DNA of 64,000 bases from Aquipseudomonas ullengensis (GTDB taxonomy: Bacteria > Pseudomonadota > Gammaproteobacteria > Pseudomonadales > Pseudomonadaceae): the NCBI RefSeq assembly GCF_014174475.1, contig NZ_JACJUD010000001.1, positions 806,001 through 870,000 of the forward strand, written 5' to 3'. Of the stretch, positions 50,824-58,595 are shown in pieces. Within the stretch, counting starts at the first letter, position 1. Every line of letters starts with the position of its first letter. The position numbers were made by a program, and so were the translations under genes. The notes beneath the pieces were generated by a model. The model ran no database searches, had not been told where the DNA came from, and was given only the letters and a program-made list of their open reading frames with translations.

Positions 50824-51591
50824 ATGATCGAATCAACGAATCAGGTTTCACATTCGGGCAAGCTCTCCGTCCGACTTGCACACCCGAGCTTTCCTCAACC
50901 TGAAAGAGACGTAAAAGTCTGGCGCTACATGAGCCTGGCCAAACTCATTTCGCTTCTTGAAACTAAGTCTCTCTATCTAACCCGTGTTGATAAATTTTCT
51001 GATCCATACGAGGGAACTCTCACTGCCCGCACAGCCGCTGGGATAGAAGCCCATCTCAAGCAATTGGGCTCGTCAAATGGTTTTGAAGAGCTGCGCGAAA
51101 TATTTAAGAAAAGTCGAATGGAAACCTTCGCCTCATGCTGGCACGCGAATGATCATGAATCTGAAGCTATGTGGCGCTTGTACTGTGGGTCAGCCAGTGG
51201 CGTAGCAGTTCAAACAACCTATTCCAAATTAGTCAATTCAATCGAGCACCAATACGATGTTCACATCGGCCTAGTTCGTTATATTGACTACACCGAAGGC
51301 ATGTTTCCCGACGCGAACACCTTTAGCCCATGCATGCATAAGAGAGCATCATTCTCTCATGAGCATGAAGTTAGGCTGGTTCATTTCTCCATGTCTCCAC
51401 CGGAGCCTGAGGTATCCCCCGAGAGTTCGAAAATACCCTGGGACCTCCAAGTCTATGCCGACCGCATTTATGTCGATCCATATGCACCAACCTACTACTT
51501 CGAGGCGGTTAAAGCAGTTCTCGCAGCTATGTGCCCATCCTTGTCGCCGAGGCTAGAATGGTCACAAATGAAATCCCTGCCATTTTACTAG
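50824..51591 (+). CDS. DUF2971 protein in a gene cassette
   Basis: 255 residues with the DUF2971 pattern: WRYMSLAKLISLLETKSLYL (about 36-55), FSDPYEGTL, CWHANDHESEAMWRLYC (about 107-123) and FSHEHEVRLVHFS. The function is unknown; the family is frequent in mobile and defence-linked DNA. Codon use is AT-rich compared with neighbours. It lies between two attC-like sites with matching core boxes (GTTAGGC before, GCCTAAC after), so it reads as one intact cassette. Confidence 0.85.
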   Translation: MIESTNQVSHSGKLSVRLAHPSFPQPERDVKVWRYMSLAKLISLLETKSLYLTRVDKFSDPYEGTLTARTAAGIEAHLKQLGSSNGFEELREIFKKSRMETFASCWHANDHESEAMWRLYCGSASGVAVQTTYSKLVNSIEHQYDVHIGLVRYIDYTEGMFPDANTFSPCMHKRASFSHEHEVRLVHFSMSPPEPEVSPESSKIPWDLQVYADRIYVDPYAPTYYFEAVKAVLAAMCPSLSPRLEWSQMKSLPFY

Positions 51592-51679
51592 ACCAACATT
51601 CGCACAAGCATGTACAACCGCCATGCGCAGCAAAGATGGAGCATCGAGTTTCTGTAGCTAGCATCCCCATCCTAGCGCG

Positions 51680-51756
51680 GCCTAACAACTGGTTTAAACC
51701 ACTCGCCTCGCTCACTCGGGACCGGCTAAAGCCGGCCCGTTAACCAAAAGTTACGC
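51680..51756 (+). other. attC-like site 2 (77 bp)
   Basis: R'' GCCTAAC (51680-51686) and R' GTTACGC (51750-51756) flank an L''/L' pair, GGTTTAA (51691-51697) and TTAACC (51740-51745), which pairs with one unpaired T, as attC hairpins do. The centre ACCGGCTAAAGCCGG is a further palindrome. R'' is the exact complement of the GTTAGGC that opens the DUF2971 cassette, as expected for a cassette carrying its own attC. Confidence 0.85.
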
Positions 51757-51791
51757 ATCACTAGATAATTCGAGAAAGCATGGAGCCCTCT

Positions 51792-52235
51792 ATGACAATA
51801 TCCGTGCAACTACTTGGCCCAGTAATCGCGTTGGTTGCATGGACAATGGTGATGTGGCTGTGGATGTACGCTACACGGCTTCCCGCGATGCGTGCGGCGA
51901 GCATGAAGCCCGATTCAAATGCCCCGCGAGGTGAGCAAATGTCTTCGCTGCCTGCGCGCGTGCGCTGGAAGGCGGATAACTACAATCATTTGCTGGAGCA
52001 GCCAACACTGTTCTATGCACTGGCAATTTCGCTGGCCTTGTTGGGTGTGCAATCTCCCACCTGCCTGCTGTTTGCCTGGGCGTATGTCGTCCTGCGAATC
52101 GGGCATAGCCTGCTACAAACCCTGGTCAATAAAATCGAAATCCGCTTTTTACTGTTTGCCCTGTCGAACATCCCCTTGTTCGCACTGACTTATATGGCCG
52201 TTATTGCACTGTTGAATGCGCCGAGCGCGGCATAA
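51792..52235 (+). CDS. MAPEG-family membrane protein in a gene cassette
   Basis: 147 residues from ATG 51792, chosen for GGAG seven bases upstream (an ATG 12 nt earlier is in frame). Four hydrophobic helices and the MAPEG pattern DNYNHLLEQPTLFYALAI. MAPEG proteins include glutathione-linked membrane transferases; activity here is unknown. It starts 36 bp after attC-like site 2, and its stop lies inside the box GCATAAC that begins a third, incomplete attC-like site. Confidence 0.82.
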   Translation: MTISVQLLGPVIALVAWTMVMWLWMYATRLPAMRAASMKPDSNAPRGEQMSSLPARVRWKADNYNHLLEQPTLFYALAISLALLGVQSPTCLLFAWAYVVLRIGHSLLQTLVNKIEIRFLLFALSNIPLFALTYMAVIALLNAPSAA

Positions 52236-52283
52236 CAACGGGTTGAAGCGGTTCGCTTTGCTCTCCAGTACGTGGAGCGGGCC
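52230..52283 (+). other. attC-like site 3, left half only
   Basis: GCATAAC-AACGGGTTGAAGCGG (52230-52251 region) matches the R''-L'' half of an attC; R'' complements the TTACGC start of its cassette at six of seven bases. The matching L'-R' half is missing: the sequence turns into unrelated DNA after GAGCGGGCC. It looks like the broken end of the array. Confidence 0.6.
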
Positions 52284-52326
52284 ATGCACAACATCACACC
52301 CTACTGTTTGACGACCCGGAGACTGC

Positions 52327-52740
52327 ATGACGCATCCCCTGCTTCTGCCCATGGCTGCCCACGTCGCCCTCGCCGCGCTGCTCTACGTGCTGCTCACCGT
52401 GGCCCGTGCGCCGAAGATCTGGGGCATTGGCCAGCGGGCAGATGGCTCCAACCCCTGGGCGACCATCGAGCCGCGCATCAGCGCCAACCTGTCCAATCAG
52501 TTCGAGTGGCCGCTGTTCTTTTATGCGGCTTGCCTGCTGCTGATCCAGGGGCAGGTGGATAGCGCGGTGGCGGTGCTGCTGGCATGGGGCTTTATTGCCG
52601 GGCGCCTGATCCACAGCGGCGTGCAGGTTTTCACCGGCAACATCCGCCTGCGCGGGTTGGTGTTTACCATCAACTTTCTGGCTGTGCTCGGGCTGTGGGC
52701 GGTGCTGCTGCAGGCGCAACTGGCTGGATCAGCCGTCTAA
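52327..52740 (+). CDS. MAPEG-family membrane protein (chromosomal type)
   Basis: 137 residues with four hydrophobic helices and the MAPEG block RISANLSNQFEWPLFFYAACLL. High G+C like the core genome, unlike the cassette MAPEG next door, with which it shares the family but little sequence. Probably resident. Role unknown. Confidence 0.8.
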   Translation: MTHPLLLPMAAHVALAALLYVLLTVARAPKIWGIGQRADGSNPWATIEPRISANLSNQFEWPLFFYAACLLLIQGQVDSAVAVLLAWGFIAGRLIHSGVQVFTGNIRLRGLVFTINFLAVLGLWAVLLQAQLAGSAV

Positions 52741-52771
52741 CCAGGCGCCAGCCGCACAGTTCTGCAGCGGC

Positions 52772-53323
52772 CTATTCCGCCGCTTCGGGGGCGCAAAAGG
52801 CCTTGCTGTAGTAGCCGGAAGGATCGAAGCAGCACACCCGCTTCTTGCCGGAGGCCAGCATGTCGCAGGCATCGGCTATGCGCTTGGCGCGGGTCTTAAG
52901 CTGCTTGGCGGAAGTGATCCAGTGAATCCAGTCCAGGCGCGCGATGGGGGTGGTCGACTGCCACACCGCCAGCGCCGCCGGGGCGGCCTGCAGCGCCTCA
53001 TGCAGGTCGTCGGGCACCGCCGGCTCCGGCTCCTGCGGCAGCGTCATGACCTCCAGGGTGACGCTGTCACCGGCCGTCACCCCGGCGGCCTCGCACAGCT
53101 GCCGACTGAGCGGCAACCAGTGGCCGAGCTGACCGTCCGGCTCGAGGGTGGCCTGGAAGCGCTGGTCGTCGAGCGACACCGCCACCGTTACCCGGCCACG
53201 GCGGGGCAACTCGGCACTCACCGCCTCGGGCAGCACGACGAAGGCCCAGAAGGCATCGCCATCGGGCTTGGCGGGACGGCGCAAGGTTGCACTGAAGGTG
53301 GAGCGGTTTTCGTTGGTAGTCAT
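52772..53323 (-). CDS. YdeI/OmpD-associated DUF1905 protein
   Basis: 183 residues: an N-terminal DUF1905 barrel (FSATLRRPAKPDGDAFWAFVVLP, LEPDGQLGHWLPLSRQL) and a C-terminal YdeI/OmpD-associated part (TPIARLDWIHWITSAKQLKTRA...). The family is linked to envelope stress or bacteriocin protection in enterobacteria; no role is shown here. Convergent with the MAPEG gene. Confidence 0.82.
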   Translation of the reverse strand: MTTNENRSTFSATLRRPAKPDGDAFWAFVVLPEAVSAELPRRGRVTVAVSLDDQRFQATLEPDGQLGHWLPLSRQLCEAAGVTAGDSVTLEVMTLPQEPEPAVPDDLHEALQAAPAALAVWQSTTPIARLDWIHWITSAKQLKTRAKRIADACDMLASGKKRVCCFDPSGYYSKAFCAPEAAE

Positions 53324-53402
53324 GGCGCATCCGCAGCCGATGGGCCGTCCCGGGTGATGGACAGCAGCAAGCCTAGCTGCGAATAGCCTACAGGTGATCG
53401 GT

Positions 53403-54560
53403 TCAGGCCGTCTGCTGCAGCCACCCCACCAGCCGCGCCAGCATGGCGTCGCACTGCGCCAGTTGGTCGAGGCTGACGTATTCGTCCGGCTTGTGGCCCT
53501 GGTCCATGCTGCCGGGGCCGCAGATCACGGTGGCGATGCCGGCTTCGTCGAACAGGCCGCCTTCGGTACCGAAGGCCACGGTGGAGAAATCCCGCGAGCC
53601 GCTGAGCAGGGCCAGCAGTTCGGCGGCTTCGCTGCGGGCGTCGGTGAACAGGCCGGGGTAGGCGCTGAGCGGGGTGAAGCGGATCGCCGTGTCGGCCTGC
53701 ACGGCGCGCATGCGCGGCAGCAGTTCGCGCTCGGCGTAGTCCTGCAGTTCATCCGCCACCTGTTGCGGATCGTCCGCCGGCAGGGCGCGCACTTCGAAGT
53801 CGAACTGGCATTCGGCGGGCACGATATTCAGGGCGCGGCCGCCGCTGATGGTGCCGGTTTGTACGGTCGAGTACGGCGGATCGAAACGCGTGTCCTGGCG
53901 TTCGGGCGCAGCCAGGCGTTCGCCGATCTCGCCGAGGCGGCCGATCAGCCGGGCGGCGTATTCGATGGCGTTGACTCCCTGCGGCGCGTAGGCCGAGTGG
54001 CAGGCCGCGCCGTGTACTTGGCAGCGCATCGCCAGCTTGCCCTTGTGGCCGAGCACCGGGCGCATCGCGGTCGGTTCGCCGATGAGGCAGATGGCCGGGC
54101 GCTCCGGGCTGGCGCGCAGTTGTTCGACCAGGCTGCGCACGCCCAGGCAGCCGATTTCCTCGTCGTAGGAGATGGCGATATGCAGCGGCAGGCGCAGCGG
54201 CTGGGCGAGGAAGGCCGGCACGGTGGCCAGCACGCAGGCGATGTAGCCCTTCATGTCCGCCGTGCCACGGCCGTAAAGCTTGCCGTCGCGCTCGGTCATG
54301 CTGAATGGCGGCACGCTCCAGGCCTGGCCATCGGCCGGCACCACGTCGCTGTGCCCTGAGAGCATCACTCCGCCCGGCCCTGCCGGGCCCAGGCGCGCGT
54401 GCAGGTTGGCCTTGGTGCGCTCGGCGTTGAACAGCAGTTGGCTGGCGATGCCGAAGCCGGCCAGGTAGTCGCGGACGAACTCGATCAGCGCCAGGTTGGA
54501 CTCGCGGCTGGTGGTGTCGAAGGCGATCAGTTTTTCCAGCAGGGCGCGGCTGTCGGGCAT
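53403..54560 (-). CDS. M20 deacylase, acetylornithine deacetylase-like
   Basis: 385 residues of the ArgE/DapE M20 family: metal ligands in GHSDVVPADG, GRGTADMKG and SYDEEIG, and FGTEGGLFDEAG. Matches ArgE (N-acetylornithine deacetylase) in pattern, but Pseudomonas core arginine synthesis mainly recycles acetyl groups through ArgJ, and this copy sits in a catabolic-looking cluster with Rid and DUF1028 genes. So it may act on another N-acyl amino acid. Confidence 0.85.
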   Translation of the reverse strand: MPDSRALLEKLIAFDTTSRESNLALIEFVRDYLAGFGIASQLLFNAERTKANLHARLGPAGPGGVMLSGHSDVVPADGQAWSVPPFSMTERDGKLYGRGTADMKGYIACVLATVPAFLAQPLRLPLHIAISYDEEIGCLGVRSLVEQLRASPERPAICLIGEPTAMRPVLGHKGKLAMRCQVHGAACHSAYAPQGVNAIEYAARLIGRLGEIGERLAAPERQDTRFDPPYSTVQTGTISGGRALNIVPAECQFDFEVRALPADDPQQVADELQDYAERELLPRMRAVQADTAIRFTPLSAYPGLFTDARSEAAELLALLSGSRDFSTVAFGTEGGLFDEAGIATVICGPGSMDQGHKPDEYVSLDQLAQCDAMLARLVGWLQQTA

Positions 54561-54590
54561 GGCAGGTATCTCTGTAATAGGCAGGGGTTA

Positions 54591-54626
54591 CCCCTCACCC
54601 CAGCCCTCTCCCGGAGGGAGAGGGGG
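54591..54626. repeat. CCCCTCACCCCAGCCCTCTC repeat, second copy
   Basis: Matches 35349-35385 except in the loop; CCCTCTCCC then GGGAGAGGGGG form a stem. It lies in the 81-bp gap between the DUF1028 and ArgE-like genes. Confidence 0.75.
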
Positions 54627-54641
54627 TAGTCCGTAGAGTGC

Positions 54642-55316
54642 TTACTCGTCGCCTGGCACGCCATAGCTCGGCGCCTGGGTCGGGTCGAGGGCGCGGGTGA
54701 TGTAGTCCTGCATCTGCGGCTGGTAGGCCTTCCACAGGCCGGCCAGCTCGCCGATGGGGTCATGTTCGGCCCAGTCGACGCGCAGGTCGATCACCGGCCA
54801 GACCAGCTCGTCGACCACCTTGAGCGCCGCCGAATGCACCGGCCCGGCCTCGCCACCGGCGGCCATCGCCGCCTGCATGGCCGCCAGCAGGCGTTCGGCC
54901 AGGCAGCCGCCGGCCTGTTCGAAGGCAGCCACCATGGCCGCGATCACCGCCGGATCGGACAGCAGGTTGCCGGCCGCCACGCACTGCTCGCCGGCCACCG
55001 CGTTGTGCAGGCCGAGGGCCTCGCTGCCGGTGAACAGCGCGGTGGCGCCGTGGCTGTCGATCACCGTGACTTGGCGGAACTGGCCATAGCCGTTGCTGCC
55101 CAGGGCCTTGTCCAGCGCCGCGCTGGGGCTGGCGCCGGACTCCAGCAGATCGAGAATCTGCGGGCCGAGGGCCGGCAGGGTGACGTTCTGCGTGGCCACC
55201 GCACCCACCCCGGCGCGCAGCCAGGGGCAGCGCGCGCCAACGGCGATGCTCGACGAGCTGATGGCGATACCCAGTTGCCCGGTTTCGGCACAACGGCCAA
55301 CGATGGAAAAGGTCAT
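54642..55316 (-). CDS. DUF1028 (Ntn-hydrolase-like) protein
   Basis: 224 residues starting MTFSIVGRCAETGQLGIAIS, then SSSIAVGARCPWLRAGVGAVATQ and SNGYGQFRQVTVIDSHG, the DUF1028 pattern. The family is predicted to have an Ntn-hydrolase fold. A GTG 6 nt upstream is an alternative start. It lies in a cluster with a Rid protein, a flavin monooxygenase and an M20 deacylase, so an amide or N-acyl substrate is plausible. Confidence 0.85.
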   Translation of the reverse strand: MTFSIVGRCAETGQLGIAISSSSIAVGARCPWLRAGVGAVATQNVTLPALGPQILDLLESGASPSAALDKALGSNGYGQFRQVTVIDSHGATALFTGSEALGLHNAVAGEQCVAAGNLLSDPAVIAAMVAAFEQAGGCLAERLLAAMQAAMAAGGEAGPVHSAALKVVDELVWPVIDLRVDWAEHDPIGELAGLWKAYQPQMQDYITRALDPTQAPSYGVPGDE

Positions 55317-55361
55317 GCACACTCCTTGGAAGCGCTATTCGATCCTGTGGCCCATGCGCGC

Positions 55362-55436
55362 CGTAGGGTGGATGACGCTTCTCCCATCCACCATGAGCCC
55401 GCTCGGTGGACGGAAAAGGCGCCGTCCACCCTACTC
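55362..55436. repeat. TAGGGTGGAT-type repeat, second copy
   Basis: CGTAGGGTGGATGACG (55362-55377) faces CGTCCACCCTA (55423-55433). Same family as 23122-23195. It sits between the Rid and DUF1028 genes. Confidence 0.75.
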
Positions 55437-55443
55437 GCCCTGC

Positions 55444-55863
55444 TTACAACTGGTCGTCAGGGATAACCGCGATTACGTCAATTTCCATCAGCCACTGCGG
55501 CTGGCCGAGGGCGGACACCACCAGGCCGGTGGAAATCGGGAACACGCCTTTGAGCCACTTACCGACTTCCTGGTAGACCGGCTCGCGGTAGCGCGGGTCG
55601 ATCAGGTAGGTGGTGGTCTTGACGATGTGGCTGAGGTCGCTGCCGGCTTCTTCGAGCAGTTGCTTGACGTTCTTCATGGCCTGCTCGGCCTGGGCGCGCG
55701 GGTCGCCGAGGCCAACCAGCTGGCCGTCGAAGGTGGTGCCGACCTGGCCGCGTACATACACCGTATTGCCGGCGCGCACGGCCTGGCACAGGTCGTTGTC
55801 CAGGGTCTGGTTGGGGTAGGTGTCCTTGGTGTTGAACATGCGGATGCGGGTATGGGTCGGCAT
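55444..55863 (-). CDS. Rid-family (YjgF-like) protein lacking the RidA arginine
   Basis: 139 residues with the YjgF fold pattern (NDLCQAVRAGNTVYVRGQVG, GDPRAQAEQAMKNVKQLLEEAG). At the position of RidA Arg105 (PxR) it reads FPISTGLVV, so it should not be an imine deaminase of the RidA type but a member of another Rid subgroup. It starts within the stop of the flavin monooxygenase gene (TGATG), implying coupled translation and a shared pathway. Confidence 0.88.
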   Translation of the reverse strand: MPTHTRIRMFNTKDTYPNQTLDNDLCQAVRAGNTVYVRGQVGTTFDGQLVGLGDPRAQAEQAMKNVKQLLEEAGSDLSHIVKTTTYLIDPRYREPVYQEVGKWLKGVFPISTGLVVSALGQPQWLMEIDVIAVIPDDQL

Positions 55864-57218
55864 CAATTGACTCCCTGAAGGCTGACTTTCTGAACGGGCG
55901 CGTCGGCATCGGCCTGGCGCTGCGCGGCATCGCGGTAGTCGGCGTAGGTGCGCTGCGTGGCGATGTGGTCGGCGATGTGCTTGGCGTCGTGCCACACCCC
56001 CCAGATGAAGGTGGAACCCCGGCGCGACAGCCACGGCAGGCCGAGGAAATACACCCCCGGCTCGCTGGACACGCCGCGCTGGTGCCGCGGCTTGCCCTTG
56101 TCGTCGAAGGCGCCCACCTGCAGCCAGCTGAAGTCGACGGCATAGCCGGTGGCCCAGATGATCGAGGTGACGCCGGCCTTGGCCAGGTCCAGTTCGAGCA
56201 GCGGGTTGCGCACGCACTCGGGCTCGGGGAACACGCGGCGCGCCTCGGGCTCTTCCGGCAGGTCGAGGCCGTTGCGGGCGATGTAGGCGTCGGCGGCATC
56301 CAGCAGCGACAGGTAGTTCTCGTCGCCCCGCGCCAGGTTGTCGGCCAGGTCCGTCTGGAAGCTCACCACGCCATCGGCGAAGGACTTGGTCAGGCCGACC
56401 AGGGTCATGCCCTGGTTGGCCAGCTCACGGAAATCGATGGTCTTGCCGCCATGGGCGCCGCTCACGGCGATGGTCACGTGTTCCTTGCCCGGTTGTGCGG
56501 CCTCGGCATCCCACAGGCCGAGCACGCCCAGCCACCAGCAGAAGTCGCGGCCGCGGTAGGCGCGTGGCGGCCGGTCGTGGGCGCCGACCGAGAGGTAGAC
56601 CGGCTTGCCGGCACGCATCAGCTCATCGGCGATCTGCACCCCGGATGAACCGGCGCCGACCACCAGCACGCCGCCTTCGGGCAGCTGCTGCGGATTGCGG
56701 TACGCGGCGGAATGGATCTGCAGGATGTTGCCACCCTGGGGCGCGATCGGCGGGATCACCGGACGCTGGAACGGCCCGGTGGCAGTCACCACACGGGTGG
56801 CTTCGATCACCCCGGCCGAGGTTTCCACGGTGAAGCCCGGCCTGTCGGCATTGCGTACCACGCGGGTGACTTCCACACCGGTGCGGATCGGCGCGTTGAA
56901 CTTGCGGGCGTAGGCTTCGAAATAGCCCGCCACCATGTCCTTCGGCGCGAAGGCATCGGGGTCGAGGTCGAATTCCAGCCCCGGGAAGCGGTCGTGCCAG
57001 ACCGGGCCGTTGGCCACCAGCGAATCCCAGCGCCCGGTGCGCCAGGCTTCGGCGATGCGATTGCGCTCCAGCACCAGATGCGGCACGCCGAGCTTGCTCA
57101 GGTGCTCACTCATGGCCACACCCGCCTGACCTGCGCCCACGATGAGCGTGTCGATGATGGTTTTTTCACCCGGCTTGCCGGTGAACGTCTGCAAGACGGT
57201 TTGATTCAGGTCGGTCAT
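55863..57218 (-). CDS. Flavin-containing NAD(P)/FAD-dependent monooxygenase-like protein
   Basis: 451 residues with two Rossmann motifs, IVGAGQAG (about 26-33) for FAD and VVGAGSSG (about 183-190) for NAD(P)H, and the late WATGYAVDFSWLQ block typical of flavin monooxygenases. A strong AGGAGG precedes the start. Leftward, it leads a cluster with Rid, DUF1028 and ArgE-like genes. The substrate is unknown. Confidence 0.87.
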   Translation of the reverse strand: MTDLNQTVLQTFTGKPGEKTIIDTLIVGAGQAGVAMSEHLSKLGVPHLVLERNRIAEAWRTGRWDSLVANGPVWHDRFPGLEFDLDPDAFAPKDMVAGYFEAYARKFNAPIRTGVEVTRVVRNADRPGFTVETSAGVIEATRVVTATGPFQRPVIPPIAPQGGNILQIHSAAYRNPQQLPEGGVLVVGAGSSGVQIADELMRAGKPVYLSVGAHDRPPRAYRGRDFCWWLGVLGLWDAEAAQPGKEHVTIAVSGAHGGKTIDFRELANQGMTLVGLTKSFADGVVSFQTDLADNLARGDENYLSLLDAADAYIARNGLDLPEEPEARRVFPEPECVRNPLLELDLAKAGVTSIIWATGYAVDFSWLQVGAFDDKGKPRHQRGVSSEPGVYFLGLPWLSRRGSTFIWGVWHDAKHIADHIATQRTYADYRDAAQRQADADAPVQKVSLQGVN

Positions 57219-57563
57219 GGCTTGCCTCCTCAGATCCAGAACAGAGGTGTACTTCTGTCGCGGCCATCTACGTGGGGTGATGGACGCATTCTGTTCAGAG
57301 CCAGGCATTCGCGAAATTATGATTTTTGTAGTCGCTGGCAAGGTAAAAGCGTGCCCAGGCGAAAACGGCCAGGCCCGCCGGGCAACAGGCGCTGGCTATA
57401 GGTTTTTTAGCTTCAGGCACGACAAATTGGCTGGCGTACGGCACTGGCACGCTGATGGCAGAAAAATGCCCTTCGTCAGGTCCGGGCGAGCGTGCGGCCG
57501 CGCTGTTTTATGGTGGGTCTGACACCCATGCCGCCCATTCGCGGCTCTGCAGGAGGTACGGCC
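57219..57563. other. Divergent region between monooxygenase and a small orphan gene
   Basis: 345 bases, AT-richer near 57310-57330, with no credible gene. It carries the possible sigma-54 promoter (57445-57460) reading toward the small gene and, unassigned, the monooxygenase promoter. Confidence 0.55.
57445..57460 (+). promoter_or_regulatory. Possible sigma-54 (RpoN) promoter
   Basis: TGGCACG-CTGA-TGGCA has the -24 GG and -12 GC exactly ten bases apart and matches the TGGCACG-N4-TTGCW consensus at all but one of the strong positions. It lies 103 bp before the 82-residue orphan gene. Found by eye; no activator site assigned. Confidence 0.5.
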
Positions 57564-57812
57564 ATGACCACGCTGCAATGCACCCATCGCAACCACGCCA
57601 TCCGCGCCGATGTTGTCGAGCATCCCGGCATTCCCACGCCCTGGGCCGCGGCTTGCCAGATCACCCAGCCCGACGGGCAGACCAGCCGGCGCCTGGCGCT
57701 GCCGTTGAACCAGCGCTTTCTCGCCGAGCTGGACAACGCTCAGCACGCCGCCCTGGCCCACGGCAGATGGTTGGTGGACCAGCATCTGGACCGTGGCCGG
57801 GCGCTGAACTAG
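57564..57812 (+). CDS. Small protein of unknown function
   Basis: 82 residues (MTTLQCTHRNHAIRADVVEH...DQHLDRGRALN), with a consensus AGGAGG seven bases upstream, supporting translation. Basic and soluble, no recognised domain. A perfect 14-bp terminator stem follows. A candidate RpoN promoter precedes. I do not recognise a family. Confidence 0.7.
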   Translation: MTTLQCTHRNHAIRADVVEHPGIPTPWAAACQITQPDGQTSRRLALPLNQRFLAELDNAQHAALAHGRWLVDQHLDRGRALN

Positions 57813-57824
57813 CGCCTGGCCAAA

Positions 57825-57855
57825 GCCGGATCAGGGCGTTGCGCCCTGATCCGGC
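57825..57855. terminator. Bidirectional terminator hairpin
   Basis: Perfect 14-bp stem, arms GCCGGATCAGGGCG and CGCCCTGATCCGGC, with a three-base loop, between the small gene and the convergent VOC gene. No U-run, but a very stable stem. Confidence 0.75.
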
Positions 57856-57861
57856 GCCCGT

Positions 57862-58245
57862 TCAGGCGGCGTAATTGAACACGCAGAGCTTGTTGCCCAG
57901 CGCATCGCGGAAGTAGCAGCCGTAAAAGCCGCTGCCCTCGCCGCCGCGCTCGCCCGGTGCGCCTTCGTCGCTGGCGCCGTTGGCCAGCACCCAGGCGTAG
58001 ATGTCATCGACCAGCGCCGGCGAGGCGCAGGGCAAGGCGACCATCGTGCCGTTGCCGGCGCTGGCCGGCTCACCGTCGTAGGGCTTGGTGATGGCAAACA
58101 TCGGCTTGCCCGGCTGACTGACATAGAAGGTGCTGCGTTCGCTGCTCCAGTCGCCGGGGATGGCGCCCAGCTTGGCCAGCAGCGGGTCGTAGAATTCGCG
58201 GGCCTTGGACAGATCGTCGACGCCTAGCATCACGTAACCAATCAT
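57862..58245 (-). CDS. VOC-family (glyoxalase-like) protein
   Basis: 127 residues with the vicinal-oxygen-chelate pattern MIGYVMLGVDDLSKAREFYDPLL and C-terminal GFYGCYFRDALGNKLCVFNYA. VOC proteins include glyoxalases, dioxygenases and resistance proteins; this one cannot be assigned further. Confidence 0.85.
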   Translation of the reverse strand: MIGYVMLGVDDLSKAREFYDPLLAKLGAIPGDWSSERSTFYVSQPGKPMFAITKPYDGEPASAGNGTMVALPCASPALVDDIYAWVLANGASDEGAPGERGGEGSGFYGCYFRDALGNKLCVFNYAA

Positions 58246-58595
58246 CGGTGGAACTCCTTGGTGAGGGTGCGCAGACGCTAGCGCAGGGCTGGTGCTTTGT
58301 CATGGGTGGCCACTTTGCCGCGGCGCTGCGGTTGATTGTCACCCCGAACCTTCGTCGTCCTCGCGAAGGCGGGGACCCAGAAATGTTGCAGGCAGCGCGT
58401 AGATACCGATATGCACGGTGCTGCCGGCCACTGGATCCCCGCCTGCGCGGGGATGACGGGCTGGAAATATTCAAGGTCAATCCAACACGGATGAAGCTGC
58501 CTGTCTGCACATCCCGGTGGATAAGCAGAGCGTTATCCACCCTACGAGACTCCCTACCTCCGTCGTCCTCGCGAAGGCGGGGATGACGGGGTTTA
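58246..58595. other. 350-bp repeat-rich spacer
   Basis: No gene. It holds a REP-like inverted pair (58353-58460), a TAGGGTGGAT-type remnant (58516-58545) and a single REP-like half (58561-58590) close to the stop of the ABC ATPase gene. Confidence 0.8.
58353..58590. repeat. Cluster of REP-like repeats
   Basis: Inverted pair: 58353-58380 (TCGTCCTCGCGAAGGCGGGG core) and 58431-58460; then GGTGGATAAGC/GTTATCCACC at 58516-58541; then a solo copy at 58561-58590 that repeats the first arm. Three repeat units of two families within 240 bp. Confidence 0.8.

Noticed and set aside
38665..58590. Repeat family as a CRISPR array
   Set aside because: The copies are inverted and scattered, with no regular spacers and no cas genes.
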